The translations under genes and the position numbers were made by a program. The notes below the pieces were generated by a model that worked only from the letters and a program-made list of their open reading frames with translations, did not search any database and was not told where the DNA came from. From Opitutia bacterium (GTDB taxonomy: Bacteria; Verrucomicrobiota; Verrucomicrobiia; Opitutales; UBA953): 64,000 nucleotides of DNA. Where the stretch lies: contig CANGFP010000002.1 of assembly GCA_947453335.1 (NCBI GenBank), positions 248,001 to 312,000 of the forward strand, read 5' to 3'. Every line of letters starts with the position of its first letter. The stretch's first letter is position 1. Shown here in pieces: positions 43,231 through 52,548 of this stretch.

Positions 43231-44457
43231 TCAGGAAAGTCGGCGGCCGACGGACTCAAGGGTGGCGACGAAGCGGGCGGCGAGGTCGGCGCGGGCGAAA
43301 CTCGTCTCGGCCAAGACGCGGGCGGCCGCGCCCGCGCGGGCGCGGCGGACGGGATCCGCCGCGAGGGCCTGCAACGCGTCGGCGAAGGCGGCAGGGTCGT
43401 TGGGCGGGACGACGATGCCCGACCGCGAACGCTCGATCAGACCTGCCAGCCAGCCGGGGTAGTTGTTGACGATCGGGATGCCGGCCGCGGCGTAGTCGAA
43501 GAACTTGTTGGGGGAGGTCCCGTCGGAGAAGGCCGGCACGTCCTTCAGCACCATGAGGCCGCAGTCCAAGGACGCGGTGATGGCGCCAAGGCGATGCTTC
43601 GGAACCGGATCGAAGAAGAGGCAGTTGCCGAGACCCTCCCGAGCCGCCACGGCGCGCAAGCGGTCCTTTTCCTTGCCGTCGCCGATGAACGCCAGCTTCA
43701 CCCGCGCGTCGCCGCGTCGCCGCAGCTCGCGGGCGACCTCAAGCAACGCGTCCAGCCCGTTGGCGGGGCCGTGCGCGCCGGTGAAGCCGGCGACGAAATC
43801 GCCGGGTTGCACGCCCGGGAGGTCCAATGGCGCACGGAGGCGCGGATGGAAGATCTCCAGGTCGCTGCCGTTGGGGATCAAGGCCACCTCGCGGCCGCGG
43901 GGAGCGCGGCGCGCGATGCCGGCGACGATGCCCGGCGACAGCCCGACGCAGGCGTCGGCCCCGCGGTAGGCGGCCCATTCCAGACCCGACATGCCCGCGA
44001 GGAGCAGCGGGTTCCGCACGCCGAGCGCGCGCGGGAGCTCAGGCCAGAGGTCGCGGACTTCGAAGACGAACGGCTTGCCGCGCAACCAACGGGCGGCGAG
44101 GCCCGGCAGGGCCGCGGTCAAGGGCGTCGACGTGGCGAAGACGAGGTCGCAGGGCTCGGACAAGGCGAACCGCAGCGAAAGCCAGGCGAACCGGACGAAG
44201 GCGAGCCCGCGACGCGGCAACGGATCGCGGTTCGAATAGGCCAAGGGCAAGGAGACGACGTCGATGCCGTCGACGTCGCCGCGCGACCAGCCCGCGCGTC
44301 CGTCCCACGGCAAGTCCAGGCCGGAATGGGCGTGCGCGCCGCAGACCATCGTCACCTGGTGGCCGCGGGCGACCAAGGCGCGGGCGAACTCGTACGAGCG
44401 CGTGCCGCCGGACCCCTGGGGCGTGGCGAAGTGCTGATGGAAATACAGGACGCGCAT
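43231..44457 (-). CDS. WbuB-like family 4 glycosyltransferase
   Basis: A 408-residue GT4 enzyme. The N-terminus MRVLYFHQHFATPQGSGGTRSYEFARAL (residues 1-28) is typical of the WbuB group, known for transfer of N-acetyl-L-fucosamine in some O-antigens. Later blocks are FEVRDLWPE, IPNGSDLEIF, GFTGAHGPANGLDALLE and the donor motif DGTSPNKFFDYAAAGIP. It is adjacent to wecB and near wecC, a frequent arrangement in capsule and O-antigen loci. The donor may be a UDP-HexNAc-type sugar; not determinable here. Confidence 0.85.
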   Translation of the reverse strand: MRVLYFHQHFATPQGSGGTRSYEFARALVARGHQVTMVCGAHAHSGLDLPWDGRAGWSRGDVDGIDVVSLPLAYSNRDPLPRRGLAFVRFAWLSLRFALSEPCDLVFATSTPLTAALPGLAARWLRGKPFVFEVRDLWPELPRALGVRNPLLLAGMSGLEWAAYRGADACVGLSPGIVAGIARRAPRGREVALIPNGSDLEIFHPRLRAPLDLPGVQPGDFVAGFTGAHGPANGLDALLEVARELRRRGDARVKLAFIGDGKEKDRLRAVAAREGLGNCLFFDPVPKHRLGAITASLDCGLMVLKDVPAFSDGTSPNKFFDYAAAGIPIVNNYPGWLAGLIERSRSGIVVPPNDPAAFADALQALAADPVRRARAGAAARVLAETSFARADLAARFVATLESVGRRLS

Positions 44458-44470
44458 GCGGCGGCGAGGC

Positions 44471-45622
44471 TCAGGCGAGGTCGCGTTCCAGGACGGCCCG
44501 GATGCGCGCCGCGGCGGTGCCGTCGCCGTACGGATTCTGCAGACGCGAGCGCCGTAGGTATTCCGCCGGGTCGTTGAGCAGCCGCTCCGTCTCCAGGCAG
44601 ATGCGGGCCGGGTCGGTCCCGACCAAGGTGCATGTGCCGGCCGCGACCGCCTCGACGCGCTCCGTGGCGTTGCGCAGCACGAGGACGGGCTTGCCCAGCG
44701 AAGGGGCTTCCTCCTGCACGCCGCCGGAATCGGTCAGGATGACCGTGGCGCGGTCCATCAGCCAGACGAAGTCCTCGTAGCGGGCCGGCGGGATCAGCGC
44801 GATCCGTTGGTTCCGGCCAAGCAGGCGATGGACAGGCTCCTGCACCAAGGGGTTCAGGTGCACAGGATACAGCACCCCAAGGTCGGGGTTGCGGTCGGTC
44901 AGCTGCTGCAGGGCGAGGCAGATCTGCTCGAAGCCCTGCCCGAAGGATTCCCGGCGATGGCCGGTCACCAGCAACCACTTCGCCTTCGGGTCGTCGAGGT
45001 AACGGCGGGCGAAGTCCACCGGGATGCCCAGGCGGGCGACGACGTCGGCATCGGCCGTCCGGCCCTGCAGGCGTTCGCGCGTCCAAAGCAGCGCGTCGAC
45101 GACCGTGTTCCCGGTGACCGTGCACGAGGCGTCGTCGACGGCCTCGCCAAGAAGGTTCTCGCGCGCCTGTTGGGTCGGGCAGAAGTTCCACCGCACGAGC
45201 GGGGCGGTGAGGCGCCGGTTCATCTCCTCGGGATACGGGGAACGCATGTCGTCCGTGCGCAGGCCGGCTTCGACGTGGCCGATCGGGATGTTCGCGTAGA
45301 ACGCCGCCAGGGCCGAGCCGAGGACGGTGGTGGTGTCGCCTTGGACCAGTACGGCGTCGGGACGGGCCATGCTCAGCCAGGAGTGGACCGACGTCAGGAC
45401 GCGCGCGGTCAGGTCCGGCAGGCCTTGGCCGGGCTGCATGAGGTTGAGGTCGACGTCGGGGCGGAGGCCGAAGACGGCCAAGGTCTGGTCGAGCATCTGG
45501 CGATGCTGCGCGGTCGCGACCAGGACGGGACGCAACCGCTTCGAGCGCATCAGCTCGAAGTAGAGCGGGGCCATCTTGATGCACTCCGGACGGGTGCCGA
45601 CGATCAGGGCGACGGTGCGCAT
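44471..45622 (-). CDS. wecB: UDP-N-acetylglucosamine 2-epimerase (non-hydrolysing)
   Basis: A 383-residue enzyme interconverting UDP-GlcNAc and UDP-ManNAc. It begins VALIVGTRPECIKMAPL and shows VQGDTTTVLGSALAAFY, HVEAGLRTDD, EEMNRR, VTGHRRESFG and LTDSGGVQEEAPSLGKPVLVLRNATERVE across its length, all diagnostic for the WecB/MnaA family with the nucleotide-binding GT-B-like fold. Length matches the family. Together with wecC three genes upstream it supplies UDP-ManNAcA. Confidence 0.95.
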   Translation of the reverse strand: MRTVALIVGTRPECIKMAPLYFELMRSKRLRPVLVATAQHRQMLDQTLAVFGLRPDVDLNLMQPGQGLPDLTARVLTSVHSWLSMARPDAVLVQGDTTTVLGSALAAFYANIPIGHVEAGLRTDDMRSPYPEEMNRRLTAPLVRWNFCPTQQARENLLGEAVDDASCTVTGNTVVDALLWTRERLQGRTADADVVARLGIPVDFARRYLDDPKAKWLLVTGHRRESFGQGFEQICLALQQLTDRNPDLGVLYPVHLNPLVQEPVHRLLGRNQRIALIPPARYEDFVWLMDRATVILTDSGGVQEEAPSLGKPVLVLRNATERVEAVAAGTCTLVGTDPARICLETERLLNDPAEYLRRSRLQNPYGDGTAAARIRAVLERDLA

Positions 45623-45629
45623 GGTGGTT

Positions 45630-47558
45630 TCAGAGAGGGATGGCGGCGCCGTCGACGACGACGGCGGCGGGACGCAGCTCGACGCGGCAACCCAAGGCGG
45701 TGACGAAGATCACGTCCGCGCCGCGGACGGCGAGGCGGCGAGTCCATGCGGCCTGACGGCGCCCGTAGCCGTCGGCGCGGAAGCCTTCGCCGGTGGAGGC
45801 CTCGCCCGTGAGCCAGGTTTCCTCGGCGGTTTCGGAACAGGCCAGTGAAAGCTGCTCCAGGCCGGCGCGGGTCCGGCCATGCCAACGGAGCTCGCATGAC
45901 GCGTCGGCGCGCGGAGTGCGCACGCGGTCGACGACGACGAAGCCTTGCGGGAAGCGCAGGACCCGGCGCGTCCACTCGGCTCCGCCAAGGAGGGCCAGGC
46001 GGGCGCGGAAACCGGCCGGCTCGGGCTCGCGCGCGCACGTCGCCCAAGGCGACCAGAGGAACCGGCCGACCTTGCGCATCGCGCCGCGCCGGTCGACGGT
46101 GACGCCGTTGTGGTGGAGCGCCGACCCGAAGTCGTCGGCGCCGACGCCGCGATAGGAGAACGTGCCGCAGTCCTCGGCGATCCACTCGCCGTCCCAACGG
46201 AGGGAGACCTGGAGCTGGTCGGCGTGGCTCGGACGGGCGGACCAGCAGGTGGGGGCGCGGAAGAAGGCGACGCCGCGGAGATTGCGCAGCAACCCGACGC
46301 CGGCACGCGGGCGATCCACCTTGGAAGACCTTCCCGCGCGCCGCGCGGTGACCGGCATCGGCCCCAGCAGGAGCAGGGCGGCCTCGTCCCATGGCCCGGC
46401 CGGCAGGCGTTCGCCGAGGAACAAGGCCTGGGCGGCGCCGAGGGCCGGACGGAAGTCGTCCGCGGGCAGGCCGCTCAACGGGCAAAGATCGGCGCTGTCG
46501 TCGGCGCCATAGCGCGGCACCGTGCCGTCCGTCTCCATGAGTTCGCCCAGGAACTCCGTGGCGAGGCAGACCTGGTCGCGCGCGTGCGGAGGCAGGCGTT
46601 CGCCTTCGGAACGCAGCACGACCTCCGCCCAGGTCATGAGCTGCAGGAACAGGCGGTGGTAGTTCGTCGAATGCTGGCTGAAGCCGCCGTCGGCGTCGAC
46701 AAGGTCGTCGACCTGCGGGAACAGCGACTCGAGGCCTTGGTCGCGCCAACCCGCCGCGTCCGCGAGGTGCGGCCAGAGGGCGCCCGCCGTGTAGAGGCCG
46801 ATGGCTTCGGCGACGCCGTGGTTGTTGCGCTGCGAACGGGCGTAGGAAAGGTGCGCGGAGATGCGGGCGGCGGTCGCGCCCGCGAAGCGAGCCGCCGCCA
46901 GGACGCGCGCATCGGTGGTCGCCGGATGGTCGCGGAAGGCCTGCAGCGCGTAGGCCACGGCGATGAGCCGGATCGACGCTTCCTGGCCGCACATCCATTG
47001 CGGGCCGCGGTTGGGCGGGTTGGCCGCCAGCCAATCCTCGAAGAGGAACCAGAAGCGCTCGACATGGCGCGCCTCACCGTCGAGGACCCAGGCGCGCACG
47101 AGCGGATAGACCCAGGCGAAGCGGGACAGCTCCCACACGCCCTTGATGTCGACCGCGCCGGCGTCCGACAGCCTAGTCCAATGGACGTCCGCGCGGACGC
47201 TTTGCCCGTCGAGGACACTCGCCGACCAACGCGGACGGACGCCGGCGTCGACGAGGTCGCGGTTGAAGACGCGGAAGCGGCCATGCGCCAAGAGGTCCGC
47301 ATCCGCGACCGGCGAACGTCCGGTCGCAAGGGACCAGACGTCGAGGTGCGGCGCCAGGTAGGCGCGGTCGATCCTGGCGATGGGCAAACGCGGCGAGGTC
47401 CGACGCCAGCGCGAAGCGCAATCAGGCGGGACGGGGACGTCGGCCCAGGCCTGGAGCGGACAACGGCGTTCGAGCAGGCCGAACGCGCGTTCGGCCCGGA
47501 ACCAGAGACGCCGGGCGACCCAGGCGGGGCCGAGATGCATAAGGGCGGAGAGGTACAC
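45630..47558 (-). CDS. Heparinase II/III-fold protein
   Basis: A 642-residue protein with an N-terminal alpha/alpha-toroid (residues about 80-370; SRFAWVYPLVRAWVL, GQEASIRLIAVAYAL, RNNHGVAEAIGLYTAGA) and a C-terminal beta-sandwich (from about 400; HADQLQVSLRWDGEWIAEDCGTFSY), the layout of heparinase II/III polysaccharide lyases. The HADQL-type segment and RNNHG contain the catalytic His/Asn candidates. There is no signal peptide, so it may act in the cytosol or on the pathway rather than as a secreted lyase. Such proteins recur with wecB, wecC and WbuB-like genes in surface polysaccharide loci, where their task is unsettled. GTG start at 47558; an ATG six codons later is possible. Confidence 0.82.
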   Translation of the reverse strand: MYLSALMHLGPAWVARRLWFRAERAFGLLERRCPLQAWADVPVPPDCASRWRRTSPRLPIARIDRAYLAPHLDVWSLATGRSPVADADLLAHGRFRVFNRDLVDAGVRPRWSASVLDGQSVRADVHWTRLSDAGAVDIKGVWELSRFAWVYPLVRAWVLDGEARHVERFWFLFEDWLAANPPNRGPQWMCGQEASIRLIAVAYALQAFRDHPATTDARVLAAARFAGATAARISAHLSYARSQRNNHGVAEAIGLYTAGALWPHLADAAGWRDQGLESLFPQVDDLVDADGGFSQHSTNYHRLFLQLMTWAEVVLRSEGERLPPHARDQVCLATEFLGELMETDGTVPRYGADDSADLCPLSGLPADDFRPALGAAQALFLGERLPAGPWDEAALLLLGPMPVTARRAGRSSKVDRPRAGVGLLRNLRGVAFFRAPTCWSARPSHADQLQVSLRWDGEWIAEDCGTFSYRGVGADDFGSALHHNGVTVDRRGAMRKVGRFLWSPWATCAREPEPAGFRARLALLGGAEWTRRVLRFPQGFVVVDRVRTPRADASCELRWHGRTRAGLEQLSLACSETAEETWLTGEASTGEGFRADGYGRRQAAWTRRLAVRGADVIFVTALGCRVELRPAAVVVDGAAIPL

Positions 47559-47561
47559 GGA

Positions 47562-48791
47562 TCAGCGGAGGGCGCCGCGTGTGTCGATGAGCGCCTTGCC
47601 GGCGAGGTCGGCGAGGCTCAGCGAGCCGAAGGCGCGGTGGTCGACGAGCAGCACCACCACGTTCGCGCGGGCGAGGGCCGCGGGCAGGTCGACGAGCTGG
47701 ACCTTGCCGGCCAACGCCGCCGGCAAGGCCTGCACATGCGGCTCGACGGCAAGCACGGTCAGGCCGCCGTCCGCGAGGGCGCCGGCGATCTCCACGGCCG
47801 GCGATTCGCGGAGATCGTCGACGTTGGCCTTGAAGGCCAGGCCGAGGCAGGCGACGACCGGCCGGGCCTGGCGGGCGGCCGCGGCGCGCACCTGCGCCAC
47901 GACGTGATGGGGCTTGCGGTCGTTCACCTCGCGGGCGACCCGGAGGAGACGCGCCTCCTCCGGCGCGGCGGCGACGATGAACCAAGGATCGACGGCGATG
48001 CAATGCCCGCCGACGCCGGGGCCCGGCTGCAGGATCTTCACGCGCGGGTGCCGGTTCGCCAGGCGGATGAGCTCCCAGACGTCGATCCCGAGCCGGTCGC
48101 AGATCAGCGAGAGCTCGTTCGCGAAGGCGATGTTGACGTCGCGGAAGGCGTTCTCCGTGAGCTTGGCCATCTCGGCCGTGCGCGCGTCGGTCAGGAAGAT
48201 CTGCGCGGTGCAGAAGGTCTCGTACAGCTGCTTGGCCTTCGCCGCCGCGGCCGGGGTGAGCCCGCCGGCGATGCGGTCGTTGGAGACGAGCTCCTTCAGC
48301 ATCTGCCCAGGCAGGATGCGTTCGGGACAATGGGCGTAAAGGAGGTCCGCGACGGGCGGGAGGCCCCGCCGGGCGAGCTCGTCCTCCAGCCAGCCGCGCA
48401 CCTTCTCCGTCGTGCCGACAGGCGAGGTGGACTCCAGGATGATGAGGTTGCCCGCACGGACGTGCGGAGCGAGCGAGCGCGTCGCGGCCTCGACGAACCG
48501 GAGGTCCGGCTGCCGGGCGCCGTCGGCGAGGACGTCGAACGGGGTCGGTACGGCGAGGATGAACACCTCGGCCGGAGCCGGCTGTCCGGCGGCGCGCAGG
48601 TTCCCGGACTGCACGGCGGCGCGGACGAGGACGTCGAGGTCCGGCTCCTGGATGTGGATGCGGCCGTGGTTGATGGTCTCGACGACGTCGGGCGAGACGT
48701 CGACGCCGAGCACGCGCTTGCCTTTGGTGGCGAAGATGGAGGCCGTAGGCAGGCCGATGTAGCCGAGGCCGAGGACGCAAAGGTCGTTCAT
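47562..48791 (-). CDS. wecC: UDP-N-acetyl-D-mannosamine dehydrogenase
   Basis: A 409-residue NAD-dependent nucleotide-sugar dehydrogenase: CVLGLGYIGLPTA at the N-terminus, AVPTPFD, ILESTSPVGTTE, HCPERILPGQ, AKLTENAFRDVNIAFANEL and the catalytic Cys in GPGVGGHCIAVDPWF. The GHCI form and the ERILPG sequence match WecC (UDP-ManNAc to UDP-ManNAcA) rather than Ugd. Its substrate is made by wecB in the same operon. Three bases separate it from the heparinase-fold gene. Confidence 0.93.
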   Translation of the reverse strand: MNDLCVLGLGYIGLPTASIFATKGKRVLGVDVSPDVVETINHGRIHIQEPDLDVLVRAAVQSGNLRAAGQPAPAEVFILAVPTPFDVLADGARQPDLRFVEAATRSLAPHVRAGNLIILESTSPVGTTEKVRGWLEDELARRGLPPVADLLYAHCPERILPGQMLKELVSNDRIAGGLTPAAAAKAKQLYETFCTAQIFLTDARTAEMAKLTENAFRDVNIAFANELSLICDRLGIDVWELIRLANRHPRVKILQPGPGVGGHCIAVDPWFIVAAAPEEARLLRVAREVNDRKPHHVVAQVRAAAARQARPVVACLGLAFKANVDDLRESPAVEIAGALADGGLTVLAVEPHVQALPAALAGKVQLVDLPAALARANVVVLLVDHRAFGSLSLADLAGKALIDTRGALR

Positions 48792-48795
48792 GGGA

Positions 48796-50859
48796 TCAGG
48801 AAACGGTCAAGGCCTGGAGGCGGATGGACCAACGGGAGACCTCGAGGAGTTCCTCGACCGGGATCGGCGACGGCGCCTCCGCGCGGACGGCGGCAAGGAA
48901 GGCCTGCACGGCCCAGCGATGGCCTTTGTCCGGCGTGGACCTCCAGAAACCGCCGCGGTCGAAACCAGGGATGCCGCGCCCACGGCACCGGGTCCAGTTG
49001 TCGAGCTCGACCTCCCAGCCGTCGCCGGAGATCAGGAAGCGCTCCTTCGGCAAGGCCGGATCGAGGTCGGTGAGGTAATGGATGTGACCGGTGGAACCGT
49101 CCGCGAACTCGAGCACGAAACGTCCGGCGTCCTGACCGTCGGCGCCGCGGCTGACCGCGTGGGCGGAGACGATCGGGACGCCCGCCCAGAAGCGGAGCAG
49201 GTCCACGAAATGGCAGGCCTCGCCGACGATGCGTCCACCACCGACGCGGGGATCGAGCAGCCAATGGTCCGGAGGCAGGACGCCGGCGTTGATGATAGCC
49301 TCGAAGCGCTTGGGGCCGGGAACCTCGCGGAGCCGACGGCCGATATGCTGGGCCAACGGAGCGAAGCGGCGGTTGAAGCCGACCATCAGGATGCGGCCGC
49401 TTTCCGCCTGCGCGGCGGCGAGGTCGGCGAGCTCCCCCTCCGAAAGGGCCAGGGGCTTCTCGACCCACGCGGCCTTACCGGCACGCAGGACGGCGCTGGC
49501 CTGGGCCGCATGCAGGTGATGGCGCGTGGAGATGAAGACCGCGCGCACGGCTTCGTCGGCCAACACCGAGGCGAGGCCGGTCGCGACGCGGGCGGCGCGG
49601 ACCTGCCGGGCCAGGACCAAGGCGGAGGCCCCGCGCGCGGAGACGACATGAGCGACCGCCGGACGCGGCTCCTGGGCGAGGAGCGCCGGCGCCAAGGTGC
49701 GCGCGGCGAAATTGCCCGCCCCCACGAGCGCGACGACGGTCTGGGCGGGGACCGGCAGGGCCGACGACAGGACGAGCTCGCGCGCCAGGACTCCCTCTCG
49801 TCCGCCGTACGCGAGCAGGAGGCCAAGGGTGCCGCCACGGTGGAGGTCGTCGTAGGCCCGCGGGGCCGCGGCGAACTCCAGACGACCCGAGACCAATCCG
49901 TCCGTCGTGAGGCGACCCTGGGACATCAGCTCAAGGACGGCGCGGAAATTCCCTTGCGCGGAATAGGCGTCGGCCGGGTCGGCGACGCCATACGAACGCG
50001 AAACCTGGAAGCTGACCTCCTCGCGGTAGAAATCCGCGCGGTCGAGCTGCAGGCCGACGACGCCGACGAGCACGACCTTGCCATGCCGGCGACAGCAACG
50101 GGCGGCTTGGTTGACGGGGGCGGAGTCGGCCGTCGACGCGGTGATGAGCACGCCGGCGACGCCCTGCCCGCCCGACCAGGCCAAGACGCTCGGCACCGGA
50201 TCGGCCAGGGAATGGAGCGTGAAGCAGCGGGCCCCGAACCGTCCGGCCGCGAGGCATTTGTCGGGATCCGGATCGAGCCCGTAGACCTCGCAGCCTTGGG
50301 CGACGAGCAGGCGCACCGCCAACTGGCCGATGAGCCCGAGGCCCATGACGACCACGCGGGCGCCGGGGGCGACGCCCATGAGCCGGATGCCTTGGAGCGC
50401 GATCGCCGCCAGCGGGACGAAGGCCGCGTCTTCGTCGGGCACGTTGTCGGGGATCCGCGCGACGAGCCCGTCGGCCACGGAGACGACCTCCGCGTGAGGA
50501 CCGTTGGAAACGACGCGATCGCCGACCGCGAGGTCGGGCCGCGTCGGCGCCGAGACGACGCGACCGACATGGCAATACCCCATCGGGATCGGCTGCGCGA
50601 GCTTGCCGCGGATGGCCGTGAGCGTCGGCCAGAGGCCATCGGCGCGGACCTTCCGCCAGACCTGGCGCAGCCGTTCGGGCTGCTGGCGCGCCTTGCTGAT
50701 CCAGTTGGCGCGGCCGAACGACACCAGCATGCGTTCCGTCCCCAAGGAGACCAAGGACTGCGTCGCCTGGATGAGCACGCGGCCGGACTCCGGCCCGGGA
50801 GCGGGCACGTCGGCCAGTTCCGTCCTGCCGGAACCAAGGTGCTGGAGGATCTGCCGCAT
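48796..50859 (-). CDS. Bi-domain oxidoreductase: MDR alcohol dehydrogenase fused to Gfo/Idh/MocA
   Basis: A 687-residue fusion. Residues about 1-350 form a zinc-type medium-chain dehydrogenase (LVSLGTERMLV, MGYCHVGRVV, VGDRVVSNGPHAE, cofactor VVVMGLGLIGQLAVRLL), and about 365-687 a Gfo/Idh/MocA domain (VALVGAGNFAARTLAPAL, VEKPLALSE, GGRIVGEACHFVDLL). The MDR half lacks an obvious structural-zinc four-cysteine lobe. This arrangement recurs next to heparinase-fold, wecB and WbuB-like genes in polysaccharide loci, though its reaction is not established; coupled oxidation and reduction of a sugar intermediate is plausible. Start at 50859 chosen because the upstream extension overlaps the ligase gene's stop. 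Confidence 0.87.
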   Translation of the reverse strand: MRQILQHLGSGRTELADVPAPGPESGRVLIQATQSLVSLGTERMLVSFGRANWISKARQQPERLRQVWRKVRADGLWPTLTAIRGKLAQPIPMGYCHVGRVVSAPTRPDLAVGDRVVSNGPHAEVVSVADGLVARIPDNVPDEDAAFVPLAAIALQGIRLMGVAPGARVVVMGLGLIGQLAVRLLVAQGCEVYGLDPDPDKCLAAGRFGARCFTLHSLADPVPSVLAWSGGQGVAGVLITASTADSAPVNQAARCCRRHGKVVLVGVVGLQLDRADFYREEVSFQVSRSYGVADPADAYSAQGNFRAVLELMSQGRLTTDGLVSGRLEFAAAPRAYDDLHRGGTLGLLLAYGGREGVLARELVLSSALPVPAQTVVALVGAGNFAARTLAPALLAQEPRPAVAHVVSARGASALVLARQVRAARVATGLASVLADEAVRAVFISTRHHLHAAQASAVLRAGKAAWVEKPLALSEGELADLAAAQAESGRILMVGFNRRFAPLAQHIGRRLREVPGPKRFEAIINAGVLPPDHWLLDPRVGGGRIVGEACHFVDLLRFWAGVPIVSAHAVSRGADGQDAGRFVLEFADGSTGHIHYLTDLDPALPKERFLISGDGWEVELDNWTRCRGRGIPGFDRGGFWRSTPDKGHRWAVQAFLAAVRAEAPSPIPVEELLEVSRWSIRLQALTVS

Positions 50860-50869
50860 CAGGGGACGT

Positions 50870-52543
50870 TTAGCCGGCGGACTCGCCATCGGGCTGGGCC
50901 CGCAGGTCGTGTTCGGTGAAGGTCACCATGGCCGCGGCGACCAACGCCAAGGCGTAGAGCAACGGCGTGAACCAGAAGATCAGCTCCAACCAAGCATGCA
51001 GGCCGACGAGGACGAGGACGCCCGCGAGCGGGATGGCTTCGGGATGGCCCCGGCGGCAGGCGCGACGGATCCAACGCGCCAACCACCACAGACCGGCCAG
51101 CACGGGCAGCATGCCGAGCACGCCCCACTCCGCCAGCATCTGAAGCCAATCGCAATGGGCGTAGGTGGCGCGGATGGCGAGCTTGCCCTTGGAGTCCTGC
51201 AGCGCCTTCTCTTCGGCCTGGAAGACCGGCGACACCCAGCGGTAGGAACCGGCGCCCCACCCCGTCCAGACCTTGCCCGACCATCCGCCCGCCGTGGCCA
51301 TGGTCCATGTCGACCGCCGCAGCGGCGCGCGATCGTCGCCGCCGGAGAGCCGATAGGCCGCGGCCTTCTGCTGGACCTTCTTTTCCAGGCTGCGGAAATC
51401 GCCCACGAACGCAAAGGCCAGCGACACGATGAGCAACCCGCCGGCGGCGAACCAGAAGACCTCGCGGTGGACGTCGCCGTCGCGGGGCGCGCCCAGGAAA
51501 TAGGCCAGCGGCGCCACGACCAGCAGCAGGAGCAGGCTGACGACGGAGGCGCCGATGCTGGTGGTGAAGAACACGAACAGGCTCAGGAAGACCGTGAGGA
51601 ACGCCGCGAGCAGGTAGGGCCCGCCGCGCACGACGGAGGCCTGCGAGCGGCGGAGATGCCAGAACGTGAGCGCCAAGGCCAAGGCCGCGTGCAGATAGAA
51701 GTAGATCCCGGCGTGGTTGCGGTTGATGAACGTGCCGAAGGTCGTCGCACCGACGGGCACCGGATAGCCCAAGATGGACTCCGTATAGCCGCGCTGGTTC
51801 AGGAAGCCGAAGACGGCGTACCCGGACGCCACGACGACGCTCGTCCACGCGAGGATGACCAATCCTTGGCGCCGACGCAGGCCCGCGCGCAGCGCGCCGA
51901 ACACCAACCACGGCCCCAGGAGCGTCAGCATCAGCCGCCAGGCGTTCATCCCTCCCGGATCGTTCTCATCCGAGATGAACGGCGCGGCCAGGCCGCTCGG
52001 CAGCCAGGCCACCGGCTTCTCGCGGAAGATCCGCCAGAAGAGGTCCTTCTCGACGACGGTGCCCCACGGGTTGAGCGCTTGCACCGCGCAATAGGCGAAG
52101 AGCGCCACCACGACCCAGAACGGCACGGAGGTCGCCCAGTCGCGGAGGCATTCGCGCGCGGAACGGGACCGCAGGTCTCCGTACATCAGGATGGCGGGAA
52201 GCATCTGCCCGAGCGCGGCTCCGAGGGGGAAAGCCAGGTAATCGAGGTTCGTCGCGGCGCTGAAGCCATCAGCAGGGTTCGGTAGGCGCAACCAGGCGAA
52301 GCCCAAGGCGGCGACCCAGGTCGCCAAGGCGACGCATTGGGCGCGATGGTCGCCGACCGCCGCGATCAGCGCGGCCACGGCGAGCCCCGACGTCAGCAGG
52401 ACCGTCCAGAGCACGGCCCCGCCCCACGACCACGGCACCAACGCGAGGATGAGCCCCGTCAAGCCGATGACGGAGACCTCGCGGGGCGTGAGCGCCGGTC
52501 GGCGCGCGCGCCGGCCGGCTTCGAAGGCGATGTCGGCGGACAT
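50870..52543 (-). CDS. O-antigen ligase-like membrane protein (WaaL/Wzy family)
   Basis: A 557-residue protein with about eleven to twelve hydrophobic segments and a long periplasmic loop (residues about 370-460) that holds GWGAGSYRWVSPVFQ and AHCDWLQMLAEWGVLG. The latter contains the conserved His and the (D/E)-x2-Q-x2-x-E-x-G pattern of the O-antigen ligase family. FGTFINRNHAGIYF in the middle is another family mark, as in exopolysaccharide polymerases. It probably transfers or polymerises finished undecaprenyl-linked chains. It is the second such protein in this operon. Confidence 0.85.
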   Translation of the reverse strand: MSADIAFEAGRRARRPALTPREVSVIGLTGLILALVPWSWGGAVLWTVLLTSGLAVAALIAAVGDHRAQCVALATWVAALGFAWLRLPNPADGFSAATNLDYLAFPLGAALGQMLPAILMYGDLRSRSARECLRDWATSVPFWVVVALFAYCAVQALNPWGTVVEKDLFWRIFREKPVAWLPSGLAAPFISDENDPGGMNAWRLMLTLLGPWLVFGALRAGLRRRQGLVILAWTSVVVASGYAVFGFLNQRGYTESILGYPVPVGATTFGTFINRNHAGIYFYLHAALALALTFWHLRRSQASVVRGGPYLLAAFLTVFLSLFVFFTTSIGASVVSLLLLLVVAPLAYFLGAPRDGDVHREVFWFAAGGLLIVSLAFAFVGDFRSLEKKVQQKAAAYRLSGGDDRAPLRRSTWTMATAGGWSGKVWTGWGAGSYRWVSPVFQAEEKALQDSKGKLAIRATYAHCDWLQMLAEWGVLGMLPVLAGLWWLARWIRRACRRGHPEAIPLAGVLVLVGLHAWLELIFWFTPLLYALALVAAAMVTFTEHDLRAQPDGESAG

Positions 52544-52548
52544 GCGTT

